From Rubritalea tangerina (GTDB lineage Bacteria > Verrucomicrobiota > Verrucomicrobiia > Verrucomicrobiales > Akkermansiaceae): 64,000 nucleotides of DNA. Both the position numbers and the translations under genes were made by a program. The stretch's first letter is position 1. Each line of letters starts with the position of its first letter. A model generated the notes under the pieces. That model was not told the origin of the DNA. It made no database searches and worked only from the letters and a program-made list of their open reading frames with translations. The stretch spans positions 31,875 to 95,874 of the forward strand of contig NZ_JBHUJB010000020.1 of NCBI RefSeq assembly GCF_042683245.1. Direction: 5' to 3'. This document shows, in pieces, positions 19,349 through 28,330 of the stretch.

Positions 19349-20770
19349 TTATTTTGAGATATCGGGTCGTTTTGGCTGTGGGTCAAAGAAGCGGGCGCCG
19401 GATCCGATACGGTTGTAGTCACCGATATCGGCACGTGCTTGATTAGCGAGTTGGGTGAGGTCGGCGACGATTTCTGGGTGATGGGATGCGAGGTTGGATT
19501 GTTCTGAGGGATCGGTTTTTATGTTAAAGAGGAGTGGGGCGGAGTGGTCTAGGATGTCTTCATCTTTTGTATAGACATTCCATTTTTTAGCGACATTGGT
19601 GGTGCGAGGGAGGTGGAGTTTCCAGTCCCCTTTTCGCACTGCCATGAGTTGGGTGAGGGAATAGTAGAAAAAGGAATTTGAGGGGCTTGTGGCGTCTTTC
19701 GTATTGTGAATGAGCGGGGTGATATCTTTTCCATCGATGATTCGGTCTTGGGGAAGAGGGGCGCCGGCTAGAGCTGCGAAGGTGGGGAGGAAGTCGAGGG
19801 TGCGAGCGATCTCAGAATTGGTGTGACCTGGGGGGACGGATTGAGGATTCCAGACGATGCAGGGGACGCGGGCGCCTCCTTCCCAGGTATTGACTTTATA
19901 GCCACGGAGTGGGTGAGCGGAGCCACCGTGTGAGACCTCTCCGCGTTTCTGGTGGAACTTACTTTTCGCCATATACCAGGGCCCGTTGTCACTGGTGAAG
20001 ATGACGTAGGTGTGTGCGCTCAGTTTGAGTTTGTGGAGGGTATCGATGAGTCTCCCGGTGTGGAAGTCGAGCTCTTCCACGACATCTCCGTAGAGGCCAG
20101 CGGAGGACTTACCTTTGAAGCGTGGGGTGGCATCGAGTTTCACGTGGGGCATTGGGTGGGCGAGGTAAAGGAAGAAGGGTGAGTTTTGGTTTCTCTCGAT
20201 GAATGCGATGGCTTTATCGGTGAGTAGTTGGGTGCAGGTGGCCATATCAGCCTTTTTGGAGACAGTGGTTTCATTCTCCATGAGGTGGAGGGTGAGGTCG
20301 TTACTCGATGGGGTGCCAAAGAAGTAGTCGAAACCTTGTTTTCTGGGCATAAGGTCGGGGTCGAAGCGGGTTTGGGAGTGGCCAGCTTGGTCCCATTTTC
20401 CGATGCATGCAGAGAGGTAGCCAGCGGGCTTGAGGACTTCTGCGATGGTGAGCTCTTTGGAGTGGAGGAAGGGGTGGGTGGTTACCTTGTTTTGCTTTTT
20501 TGCATTTCTGAGTGGATAGCAGCCAGTGAGGAGGGCGGAGCGTGAGGGGCCGCAGACATTTTGTGCGTAGAAGTGGTCGAACTTCATGCCTTCTTGAGCG
20601 AGTTGGTCGATGCGGGGGGTGCGGATGTTTTGGTTACCAAAGCAGCCGAGGTCGCCATATCCGAGGTCATCGGCGAAGATGACAATGAAGTTCGGTTTCT
20701 GGGCGTTTACTGAGGTGAGGGTGGCAATGAGGCCGAGGAGGGTGAGTGTTGTGAGGATGATGTGGCGCAT
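19349..20770 (-). CDS. Secreted type I sulfatase
   Basis: A 473-residue hydrolase of the alkaline phosphatase superfamily that removes sulfate esters. The signal peptide ends at SVNAQ. Metal ligands FADDLGYGD lie at residues 32-40, and the formylglycine signature CGPSRSALLTG begins at Cys73. Other sites include GKWDQAGH, YVIFTSDNGPWY and a late DWKLHLP. Formylglycine maturation needs a sulfatase-modifying enzyme encoded elsewhere. In this phylum such sulfatases commonly act on sulfated polysaccharides such as fucoidan or carrageenan; the natural substrate cannot be read here. It stands near a porin/sugar porter pair, which would fit glycan use, but no glycoside hydrolase adjoins it. Confidence 0.92.
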   Translation of the reverse strand: MRHIILTTLTLLGLIATLTSVNAQKPNFIVIFADDLGYGDLGCFGNQNIRTPRIDQLAQEGMKFDHFYAQNVCGPSRSALLTGCYPLRNAKKQNKVTTHPFLHSKELTIAEVLKPAGYLSACIGKWDQAGHSQTRFDPDLMPRKQGFDYFFGTPSSNDLTLHLMENETTVSKKADMATCTQLLTDKAIAFIERNQNSPFFLYLAHPMPHVKLDATPRFKGKSSAGLYGDVVEELDFHTGRLIDTLHKLKLSAHTYVIFTSDNGPWYMAKSKFHQKRGEVSHGGSAHPLRGYKVNTWEGGARVPCIVWNPQSVPPGHTNSEIARTLDFLPTFAALAGAPLPQDRIIDGKDITPLIHNTKDATSPSNSFFYYSLTQLMAVRKGDWKLHLPRTTNVAKKWNVYTKDEDILDHSAPLLFNIKTDPSEQSNLASHHPEIVADLTQLANQARADIGDYNRIGSGARFFDPQPKRPDISK

Positions 20771-20801
20771 GATGAGGTGGTCTTAGGGGCCTTCTGGATA
20801 C

Positions 20802-20831
20802 GAAAAATGGCCAGATGATCTATCTGGCCAT
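20802..20831 (-). terminator. Rho-independent terminator of argH
   Basis: ATGGCCAGAT (20807-20816) pairs perfectly with ATCTGGCCAT (20822-20831). On the minus strand the stem is followed by TTTTT, downstream of argH. Confidence 0.85.
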
Positions 20832-20889
20832 GCAGAGGGTGAGGGTGTCACCTGAATGAACTGGTTAGAGGGACTCTAAGTTCAAAAAG

Positions 20890-22263
20890 TTAGAGTGACT
20901 GTTTCCAGCGAGCGACTTCGGCTTTAACGTTTTCGATACTTGGGGCACCGGGGTTGGTACGCGCTTTGAGAGCGGTCTCGAGTGAGAAGACGGCATTGGC
21001 ATCGGCACCGTAGTGTTCGGAGATTTTGCTGAGGTCGATTTTGTCGAGGGGGGTTTTTGATTCGACGGAGACGGCAACGGCTTGGCCGACGAGTTCGTGG
21101 GCTGAGCGGAAGGGGACCCCATTTTTTACGAGATAGTCGGCGAGGTCAGTTGCGAGGAGCATGGGGTCAGAGGCTGCAGCTTCACAGGCCTCGACATTGA
21201 CGGTCATATCGGCAATCATCTCGGCATTGACTGCGAGGGCAATCTTGAGTGTGTCGATCGAGTCGAAGAGAGGTTCTTTATCTTCTTGGAGGTCTCGGTT
21301 GTAGGTGAGTGGTAGTCCTTTGGCGGCGGTGAGGAGGGAGACGAGGTTGCCGTAGAGGCGGCCGGATTTGCCACGCGTGATTTCACAGACATCTGGATTT
21401 TTCTTTTGAGGCATGAGGGACGAGCCGGTGGTGTGGGCATCGGAGAGTGTTGCGAAGCTAAATTCGCTGGAGCACCAGAGGATAAGGTCCTCGGAGATGC
21501 GGGAGAGGTGGGTGCCAACGAGTGCGAAGTCGAAGAGGAGCTCCATGATGTAGTCGCGGTCAGAGATCGCGTCCATGGAGTTGGTTGTGACTCTATCAAA
21601 GCCTAGTTCTTCGGCGATTTGTTGGCGGTCGAGATTGATCGTTGATCCAGCGAGAGCGCCGGATCCGAGTGGAGAGACATTGACGCGTTTGCGGGCATCG
21701 GCAAGGCGGTCGATATCGCGGGCGAACATTTCGACGTAGGCGAGGAGGTGGTGGCCTACGGTGACGGGTTGGCCACGTTGGAGGTGGGTGTATCCGGGAA
21801 TGACGGCATCAGCGTATTGCTCGGCTTTTTTGAGAAGCGCGGCTTGGAGCTCTTTGAGCTGTGTGGTGATGGTGTCGATTTCCTCACGACAGTAGAGGCG
21901 GGTGTCGGTAGCGACTTGGTCGTTTCTGGAGCGGGCGGTGTGGAGTTTTCCGCCGGCTGCGCCGATGCGTTTGGTGAGTTCCGACTCGATATTCATGTGG
22001 ATGTCTTCGAGTTCGATGGAGAAATCGAAGTTACCGGCGTCGATGTCTTTTTCGATTGCTCGGAGGCCGGCTTCGATTTGTTGGAATTCGTCTTGGGTGA
22101 GGATACCAGCTTTGACTTGGGCACGGGCATGAGCGATGGAGCCTGCGATATCGTGTTTATAGAGGCGCCAATCGTAGGAGATGGATTCTCCGTATTGTTG
22201 TACGAGGTCTGCTGTAGCTTTTGAGAAACGTCCTTTCCACATGAGGGGTGTCTTAGAAGACAA
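20890..22263 (-). CDS. argH: Argininosuccinate lyase
   Basis: Splits argininosuccinate into arginine and fumarate, the last step of arginine synthesis. At 457 residues it has the normal length. The fumarase/aspartase superfamily signature is present as GSSLMPQKKNPDVCEITRGK. Other ArgH blocks are MWKGRFSKATADLVQQYGES at the N-terminus, HTARSRNDQVATDTRLYCRE, and GYTHLQRGQPVTVGHHLLAY with the catalytic His. Cytosolic homotetramer by family. It stands alone here, with its own terminator, without other arginine genes. Confidence 0.97.
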   Translation of the reverse strand: MSSKTPLMWKGRFSKATADLVQQYGESISYDWRLYKHDIAGSIAHARAQVKAGILTQDEFQQIEAGLRAIEKDIDAGNFDFSIELEDIHMNIESELTKRIGAAGGKLHTARSRNDQVATDTRLYCREEIDTITTQLKELQAALLKKAEQYADAVIPGYTHLQRGQPVTVGHHLLAYVEMFARDIDRLADARKRVNVSPLGSGALAGSTINLDRQQIAEELGFDRVTTNSMDAISDRDYIMELLFDFALVGTHLSRISEDLILWCSSEFSFATLSDAHTTGSSLMPQKKNPDVCEITRGKSGRLYGNLVSLLTAAKGLPLTYNRDLQEDKEPLFDSIDTLKIALAVNAEMIADMTVNVEACEAAASDPMLLATDLADYLVKNGVPFRSAHELVGQAVAVSVESKTPLDKIDLSKISEHYGADANAVFSLETALKARTNPGAPSIENVKAEVARWKQSL

Positions 22264-22340
22264 TGGGATGGGTGTGAAGTGATAAGTGCGAAATGGGTTA
22301 AGAAAGTGCGAGCGGGGATTTTGCCGGGGGCGATATGGGG

Positions 22341-23525
22341 CTAATCGCTTTGGGCGGCAAGTTTTCGGATTTGGCTGGTGGTTTGGCCGGTGAGTCGTTT
22401 TACGAAGCGGCAGACTTCATCTGCGGCGGTGAATCCGAATTCGCTGGCGAGGGCATCGAGTGTGGCATCGGTGGTGCGAAGTTTTTCGGTGACAAGGCGG
22501 CAGCGGATGGATTCAATTTCTTTTTTGGGGCTATGTCCGAGAGCGGTGATAAAGCGTTGGCGGAGGCTTTCGCGAGAGACGCCCAAGTGTTTCGCGAGTT
22601 CGGAGACATGGACGGGGCGCGAGTGGCTGGCTTTGCGGATGTAGGCGAGGGCGTCTGAGACGAGTTGGTCAGGCAGGGTGACGTGGTGGGTTGATTCTCT
22701 GGGGATGATAGGGGCTGGTGGGAGGGTGAGCCAAGTTTCAGGGGGGATGGTCTCTCGCTGCATGAGGCTATCTAGGAGTTTGGCTGCGGCGTGGCCGATG
22801 AGCCTTCCCGGGTATGGGATGGAGCTGAGGGGTGGTTGGGTGGTGTGGCAAAAAAGGATGTCATCTGAGATGCCTAGGAGGGGCATTTCTTGGGGGCAAG
22901 CAATGCCGAGGGACTTGAGCAGGCGTGCAGTCCAGACACCGGCGATATCGTCTTTAACAAGGATGCCGCATGGGCGCGGGAGGTCTTCAATAGCGGGGCG
23001 TAGGAGCTTTTCAATTTGTTGTGGGCGTGTTGCGTGGGGGAAGGCTGAGGCGGGGATGTCGATCTGGTGGAAGTGTCCGTGGTGTTTGAGTACTTGTTCT
23101 TTAAAGGAGGCGAGGCGGATACTGGAGTAGAGACGCGTGGATTCGTGGACATAGGCGAAGTGGCGCAGTCCGAGAGCGGCGAGGTGTTCGTGGGCTAGGA
23201 TGGCGAGTGCGTGGTTGTCGATGGTGACGCGTGGAAAGTCTGGGGTGGGAGTGGGAATTTCAGCGCTGAGGTTGACGACGGGGATTCCAGCTTTCTTCCA
23301 GGCTTGTGCTTCTTCTTTGGTGTGGCGGTAGACGAGGAGGCCGTCACCGCGCCACTGGGCATCGATGGGGCTGGGTTCGATATCTCCCCCACTCGGGTGA
23401 TCGAAGTGGAATTCGAAAGGGCTTTGGGTTCGGCAGTAGTCGAGAAAGCCTTCGAAGAGTCGTGAGGCGTAGCCGCTTGTCCAGTCGGGGAGGCGGACGC
23501 CGACTTTTTTTAATTTGGGGGTCAT
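22341..23525 (-). CDS. XylR-like regulator: LacI-type sensor fused to AraC DNA-binding domain
   Basis: About 394 residues from the ATG at 23523-23525 (MTPKLKKVGVRLPDWTSGY); an upstream start adds about 20 residues. The N-terminal part is a periplasmic-binding-like sugar sensor as in LacI proteins (GIPVVNLSAE, VTIDNHALAILAHEHLAALG, PCGILVKDDIAGVWTARLL). The C-terminal 100 residues are an AraC-type double helix-turn-helix (VHVSELAKHLGVSRESLRQR, then ALASEFGFTAADEVCRFVKR). This arrangement is known from xylose regulator XylR and is frequent in Planctomycetes and Verrucomicrobia. The inducing sugar and target promoter are not evident; the divergent PEP-CTERM gene starts about 100 bases away and is the nearest candidate. 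Confidence 0.9.
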   Translation of the reverse strand: MTPKLKKVGVRLPDWTSGYASRLFEGFLDYCRTQSPFEFHFDHPSGGDIEPSPIDAQWRGDGLLVYRHTKEEAQAWKKAGIPVVNLSAEIPTPTPDFPRVTIDNHALAILAHEHLAALGLRHFAYVHESTRLYSSIRLASFKEQVLKHHGHFHQIDIPASAFPHATRPQQIEKLLRPAIEDLPRPCGILVKDDIAGVWTARLLKSLGIACPQEMPLLGISDDILFCHTTQPPLSSIPYPGRLIGHAAAKLLDSLMQRETIPPETWLTLPPAPIIPRESTHHVTLPDQLVSDALAYIRKASHSRPVHVSELAKHLGVSRESLRQRFITALGHSPKKEIESIRCRLVTEKLRTTDATLDALASEFGFTAADEVCRFVKRLTGQTTSQIRKLAAQSD

Positions 23526-23622
23526 GCTGGTGATGAGGGTGGCGGTTTTTTGCGTTTTTGCCAAGAATCTCTGCGTTGCGCCCATTGTGGGATTGTGAGT
23601 GCTTGTGCATGATGGGCTTGCT

Positions 23623-24411
23623 ATGAAAAAACAATCATCGGTTTTAGTAGGTGGAGTGCTGTTAGCGACGGCGCTTCCGATGTCGGCAGCTCAGTTAGTG
23701 GGCTTATGGGAATTTAACAACGCGGGGAATTTGGGGGAGGCGACTGTGGGGACTGACTTAGAAATTAATGGATCGGCTCCGACATATTCTGCAAGTTTGG
23801 CAGATGGTGGGGCCACTTCATTGACGGGAGTGATTACGACGACTCAGGGCGTGGGGAATCATCTGACGGCGACTCACGGGATTGGTGCTAATGGTGGGGG
23901 GAGTTTCACGAATGCATACACATTGGTATTTGATGTGAAGCGGCCAGCGGCTGGAGCGTGGCGCTCATTTTATCAGACTGATCTGACAAACTCTAACGAC
24001 GCTGAGTATTTCACGCGCAGTTCCAATAACACCCTAGGGCGTACTACGATCACGTATACTGGGTCGGGAATGGCAGCGGACACCTGGATGCGTTTGGTTA
24101 TCTCGGTGGAAGCGGGCAGCAGCTATGAAACGTACATTGATGGGTCGTTATTCCACACACATAGTGCTCCGGGAGTAGACGGTGGTTATGCCTTAGATAC
24201 TTCCAAGGTATTACTTTTTGCCGATGAGAATGGCGAGAACAACTCACTGGATATAGGCATGGTTGCGATTTATGACGATGCGCTTAGCGCTGCTGAAGTG
24301 GCGGCACTCGGGGGGGTAAATTCTGTGGTTGCTGTACCAGAACCTACGAGCGTCAGTTTGTTAGGTCTCGGTGCTGTGGCATTAGTTTTTCGTAGAAAAC
24401 GTCAAGGCTAA
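23623..24411 (+). CDS. PEP-CTERM secreted protein with LamG-like domain
   Basis: A 262-residue protein. The chosen ATG precedes a clear signal peptide (MKKQSSVLVGGVLLATALPM, then SAAQ). The body (LVGLWEFNNAGNLGEATVGT, then WMRLVISVEAGSSYETYIDG and LDIGMVAIYDDALSAAEVAA) fits a concanavalin/LamG fold, a common glycan-binding module. The tail is canonical PEP-CTERM: VPEPTSVSLLGLGAVALVFR followed by RKRQG. It is therefore predicted to be exported and processed by an exosortase. It is divergent from the XylR-like regulator and followed by a terminator. Its ligand is unknown. Confidence 0.85.
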   Translation: MKKQSSVLVGGVLLATALPMSAAQLVGLWEFNNAGNLGEATVGTDLEINGSAPTYSASLADGGATSLTGVITTTQGVGNHLTATHGIGANGGGSFTNAYTLVFDVKRPAAGAWRSFYQTDLTNSNDAEYFTRSSNNTLGRTTITYTGSGMAADTWMRLVISVEAGSSYETYIDGSLFHTHSAPGVDGGYALDTSKVLLFADENGENNSLDIGMVAIYDDALSAAEVAALGGVNSVVAVPEPTSVSLLGLGAVALVFRRKRQG

Positions 24412-24437
24412 GAGCTCTTTTCATTCTCTACTCGTTG

Positions 24438-24468
24438 GCCCCTATCGCGATGCGGTAGGGGCTTTTTT
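24438..24468 (+). terminator. Rho-independent terminator of the PEP-CTERM gene
   Basis: GCCCCTATCGC and GCGGTAGGGGC form a long stem with one mismatch around a short loop, followed by six T residues. Confidence 0.88.
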
Positions 24469-24502
24469 GTGGTGGCCAGTCTACGAAGAACTGGGTGGGT
24501 TA

Positions 24503-24708
24503 TACCATCTCTCGACTCGGAATAGACGAATGGAGTGTGGTTGAGTCTTGTGAAGAGTGCGCTTCGCGATTTTGGAGTAAATCGGATTATCTTACAGAAT
24601 GTCATCGTTGTCATTCAGTTGTCCCGCGCGTGCGGGAGGCCTTCACTCCGCCTTGATATTCTGCAAGCTCATTCCGACCATTCGTCCATTCCGTTTCGCT
24701 CAATGGTG
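24503..24708 (+). mobile_element. MITE-like element, copy B
   Basis: A 206-base non-coding element flanked on both sides by TTA (24500-24502 and 24709-24711). The left end TACCATCTCTCGACTCGGAA matches the reverse complement of the right end CACCATTGAGCGAAACGGAA, and the inverted similarity continues through GACGAATGG. The central hairpin is TCCCGC-gcgt-GCGGGA at 24622-24637, with a small GCG-ctt-CGC hairpin at 24559-24567. Outside the hairpin it differs from copy C by only about eight substitutions. The right TTA is the stop codon of the large minus-strand gene, so insertion took place precisely at that stop and kept it. No reading frame of its own is convincing. Confidence 0.9.
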
Positions 24709-27700
24709 TTAGAAGTCGTAGAGTGAGAAGGAATGGATTTTTCCGGCGAAGAGCGGGTCGTTGAAGAGGGAACGTCCGAGCCAGCAATTGAAGTCGGGGA
24801 GAGATTCTAACTGAAGTTTATTCGGCATTACTTGGGAGCCCACTTTTTTTCCATTTACGATGAGGTGGAAGGCGTTGGGGGTGTATTGGGCACGGACATG
24901 GTAGGCTTTATTGAGTTCGAGAGGTTTCCAATCGATGAAGACTTCTTTGCCTTTATGTCTGGCCGTGAGGCGGAGTTTACCTGAATTTGCTTTGGGGATG
25001 AGAGCGATGTAGTCGAGTCCTGAGTCTGAGACTCCCTCGCCGCCGCGGGTAGAGCCGAAGCTCCAGACTTGGGCCCACTGGTGGTTTTTATTTAGGGTGA
25101 AGTGGGTGTCGATGGTGAGGTTACCTTTGACGCCTAGTTTGGCGGCTTTGCTGGCGGAGTATTTGGGGAGATTGAGGTAATTATTTGTGTTGGCTTGGGC
25201 TGATGATTTGCCACCGGTGAGGGTGATATTGTTTTTGGTGAGGATCGGCTGCGAGTGGATATTTTCGAGTGATTGGGTGGTGATGGCACCTGAGTGGTCT
25301 GCGTACTTTGAACGGGTTTGTGTGACGAGCTTGGTGGGGATATCACCGAGTTGGAGGCTGAAGGCGTTGCGCGTGTAGTTGAGGACATCGGCAATTTCTT
25401 GGTCATTGAGGGAGTTATGTGCGGGCATCACGCCATTGTATTTTTTTCCATTCACCGTGATGGGGCCACTGAGGCCGTGGAGCATGACCATGATGGCGTG
25501 TTCTGGGTCACGGCTGAGCCAGTCAGAGGTATCGAGTGGGGGGAAGACAGAGGGTGTGCCTTCGCCATCTGGTTGGTGGCAAGCGATGCATGTGGCTTTA
25601 TATGTTTTTTCACCGCGTTTGGCACTGAGGGAGAGGGGGACGCGGGGGATGGCAACGGTAGTGATAGCTTCTGATAGTCCGTGATGCTCTCTGGCGAGCA
25701 TGAGGGCGCGTTTGAGGAGAGGGTCTTTAGCAATTTGGTTTTGGAGTATGCTTTGGGACTTGCGCAGTTGGGACTGGGTCTCTGGGGTTTTTGGTACTGT
25801 GGAGCTATAGAGTAGGGTGGCAAGCGCATCTGAGGGGGAGCGGCTTTCGATAGATTTTAAGAGTTGGACAGATTTGCTGCTAGATGGTGGTAGGTATTTG
25901 AGCACTGCAGCAAGGTGACTGTTAGGAAGCACGTCATTTTCGAGGATGAAGTCGAGTGGGGTGTCAAGCTGGCCCAAAGTATGGATGGCGTGCAGACTGC
26001 CCGGGGAGTTTGTTTGAGCTATTTTTTTAAGGTGAGGGATGGCCTTACTTCCATGGTTGAGGAGGAACTCTTGAGCTTGTTGGCGCCAGAACATGTTGCT
26101 GTGGTCGAGTGCTGTGATGGCGTTCTCGAGTGAATCTAGAGTGGGTGAGGCGTGGGGTTGGGCATTTTTGGGAGTGATGCGATAGATTCTGCCGTGTTTT
26201 CGATCACGAAAATTGGTGATGTAGGCATTGCCTTTCCCTTTTTCTTGATCATCACCGTAGACGTTATGTTGGACGATGGCGTTGTACCAATCCGCGATGT
26301 AGATGGCGCCATCGGGGCCTACTTCTGCGGCGACGGGAGCGGACCACGCGTCAGCGGATGCGTAGATATTGTATTCTGAGTGGGAGAAGCTGAAGCCTGA
26401 TCCTGTGGGGGTGTGGCGGGCTGCTGAGACGAGTTTGCCAGTGGGGGCGCATACGAGGGCGCGTTGGTTCCACCAAGTTTTGTCGAAGAGGCGTGCGGTG
26501 TAGATGGTATGGCCGGCGGCGGCAGTGAAGTGGTCTTTCCAGTCGACTTGGAGGTAGTCGAAGGTGATGGGGTAGATTTTATTTTTATGGTCAGCTCTGG
26601 GCGTTTTTTGAGGTTTGATGCTGGAGCTTTGGTAGAATCTATTAGGAATGCCGAGATACCATGATGGGTTCATGTTAGCAGTGGAACCTGTGGGGCGACC
26701 TTGTTCATTGAAACTGAGCCCCCAGGTGTTGTTGGTAGTGCCTTGGAGGGATTCGAATGCGGAGCCATCACGCTTGAATCGAAAGAGTCCTTGTTTGAGG
26801 TGGTGGGATTTTCCAGCCACTTGTGTTTTGACACCTGAGTAGCCTACGGTGGCGTAGATCCAGCCATCGAATCCTAGGCGAATGTTAGAGACGCAAGCAT
26901 GGGTGTCGTAGAGGTTGATCCCTGACCAGATGATGTGGCGTTTATCGGCTTTGCCGTCGTTATTGGTATCTTCGAGGTAGACCATGTTTTTTCCGTCGGT
27001 GGTGATGCAGCCGTTATCGATGGGGAGGACGGAGGTGGCTATGGTGAGTCCTGAGGCGAAGGTTTTTGAGGTGTCTGCTTTTCCGTCGCCATTGGTATCT
27101 TCGAGGATTTTGATGGTATCGAGACCTGGCGAGTTCATGACGAAGCTATTGGGGTAATCGTAGGCTTCGACGACCCAGAGGCGGCCGGTGCGATCCCAGT
27201 TGATGGCGATGGGGTTGATGACCATGGGTTCGGAGGCGAAGAGTTCGAGCTTCATGTCGACGGGGACTTGCGCGAGCTTGAGGGATTCAGAGGGAGAGAG
27301 GGGGAGTTGGAGTTGGTTGTTAGGGATGCCTCTATCTTGTGGTTCATCTTTCCATTGCTTACCTTGGATGATGTTAACGGGTGGGGTGGTGTATTGGAGT
27401 AGTGGGAGTTGGAGTTGTTCGAATTGTTTGGAGAGTGTTTCACCGACAGCCCATTTGATGCCATTGAAGACGAGTTGTTGGTAATCTGGGTGGGTCCAGC
27501 AACGGTCATCGTGTCCGCTGGCAGTGTAGAAGACGCGTCCTTTGCCATTGGTGCGCACCCAGGTCCAGGGTTCTTGTTCGCGTTTCATGAGGACGCGTTT
27601 ATCTGGGTTGATACGTTTGTGGACGTAGGTTTCATCCCAGACGGTATACTCGTTGAGTTTTTCAGTGATGGGGTGGTTGCGGTCGGTGATTTTGGGGGTG

Positions 27701-28170
27701 AAGACGCCTTTGCCGTGGGAGGCGAATTGGGCTCCGAGTAATTCGATGAACTTATCGGAATTACGGAAGCAGCCGCAGGCTGAGTGGAGGAAGACGCAGC
27801 CGCCTCCGTTATGGGAATAGTTGAGGATCGCTTGTTCTTGGGCGGGTGCGATTTTATCGTGATTTCCGTAGAGTAAGAGGGCGTCGAACTGAGCTAGGAA
27901 GTTGGGGGTGATGTCATTGAGATCTTGTGTATAGGTGAAGTTGACGCCCCGTGGTCCGAGGGCGCGGCGGATGGTGCGGAACTGGTGTTTGGGTTTATGG
28001 GAGCCATCACGTGAGCCGAGGAAGAGCACTTCGAGTCGACGCGGTGATGCGTCTGCGTCTTCAAGCTTGGAGCTAGAGTTGTCGGCATGTGTATTTTTTT
28101 GAGGCAATAGAAAGCATGCCAAGAGCAGGAGTAGGGCTGTAAAAAGTGAATAACTACGAGCGGTCTTCAT
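24709..28170 (-). CDS. ThuA / membrane-bound dehydrogenase-type beta-propeller / cytochrome c protein
   Basis: About 1153 residues from the ATG before the signal peptide MKTARSYSLFTALLLLLACF. Domains in order: ThuA-like domain (about 45-265; RRLEVLFLGSRDGSHKPKHQ and GCVFLHSACG), a beta-propeller of the PVC membrane-bound dehydrogenase type (about 310-680; LKLELFASEPMVINPIAINW, GRLWVVEAYDYPNS, GAIYIADWYN), HEAT-like repeats, a c-type cytochrome with KATCIACHQPDGEGTPSVFP (CxxCH) and a distal Met ligand region, and a C-terminal LamG-like domain. This multidomain form is typical of Planctomycetes and Verrucomicrobia and is thought to oxidise sugars or related compounds in the periplasm. The actual substrate is unknown. 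Its TAA stop coincides with the boundary of element copy B. Confidence 0.88.
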   Translation of the reverse strand: MKTARSYSLFTALLLLLACFLLPQKNTHADNSSSKLEDADASPRRLEVLFLGSRDGSHKPKHQFRTIRRALGPRGVNFTYTQDLNDITPNFLAQFDALLLYGNHDKIAPAQEQAILNYSHNGGGCVFLHSACGCFRNSDKFIELLGAQFASHGKGVFTPKITDRNHPITEKLNEYTVWDETYVHKRINPDKRVLMKREQEPWTWVRTNGKGRVFYTASGHDDRCWTHPDYQQLVFNGIKWAVGETLSKQFEQLQLPLLQYTTPPVNIIQGKQWKDEPQDRGIPNNQLQLPLSPSESLKLAQVPVDMKLELFASEPMVINPIAINWDRTGRLWVVEAYDYPNSFVMNSPGLDTIKILEDTNGDGKADTSKTFASGLTIATSVLPIDNGCITTDGKNMVYLEDTNNDGKADKRHIIWSGINLYDTHACVSNIRLGFDGWIYATVGYSGVKTQVAGKSHHLKQGLFRFKRDGSAFESLQGTTNNTWGLSFNEQGRPTGSTANMNPSWYLGIPNRFYQSSSIKPQKTPRADHKNKIYPITFDYLQVDWKDHFTAAAGHTIYTARLFDKTWWNQRALVCAPTGKLVSAARHTPTGSGFSFSHSEYNIYASADAWSAPVAAEVGPDGAIYIADWYNAIVQHNVYGDDQEKGKGNAYITNFRDRKHGRIYRITPKNAQPHASPTLDSLENAITALDHSNMFWRQQAQEFLLNHGSKAIPHLKKIAQTNSPGSLHAIHTLGQLDTPLDFILENDVLPNSHLAAVLKYLPPSSSKSVQLLKSIESRSPSDALATLLYSSTVPKTPETQSQLRKSQSILQNQIAKDPLLKRALMLAREHHGLSEAITTVAIPRVPLSLSAKRGEKTYKATCIACHQPDGEGTPSVFPPLDTSDWLSRDPEHAIMVMLHGLSGPITVNGKKYNGVMPAHNSLNDQEIADVLNYTRNAFSLQLGDIPTKLVTQTRSKYADHSGAITTQSLENIHSQPILTKNNITLTGGKSSAQANTNNYLNLPKYSASKAAKLGVKGNLTIDTHFTLNKNHQWAQVWSFGSTRGGEGVSDSGLDYIALIPKANSGKLRLTARHKGKEVFIDWKPLELNKAYHVRAQYTPNAFHLIVNGKKVGSQVMPNKLQLESLPDFNCWLGRSLFNDPLFAGKIHSFSLYDF

Positions 28171-28330
28171 GATAGTAATGGATGCGTTAAGTAGGCATGT
28201 GCTCTTTCGCTGTCTCAAGAAAATGTGGATCCTGCTATAGGCTATGAGGATTCTTCTACTTTAGTGAAGTTCTGGTGTGGTGTCAGCTCTGAGCTGATCA
28301 AAATTGGTTGGGGGGAAGGTTCAGTTATGA

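Noticed and set aside
24500..24711. Calling the element a REP/RAYT-type or IS605-type palindromic repeat
   Set aside because: It has long terminal inverted repeats and a 3-base duplication, which those classes lack.
24535..24726. Short open frames through the repeat elements
   Set aside because: They are not conserved in frame between copies, and the hairpin replacement changes residues freely.
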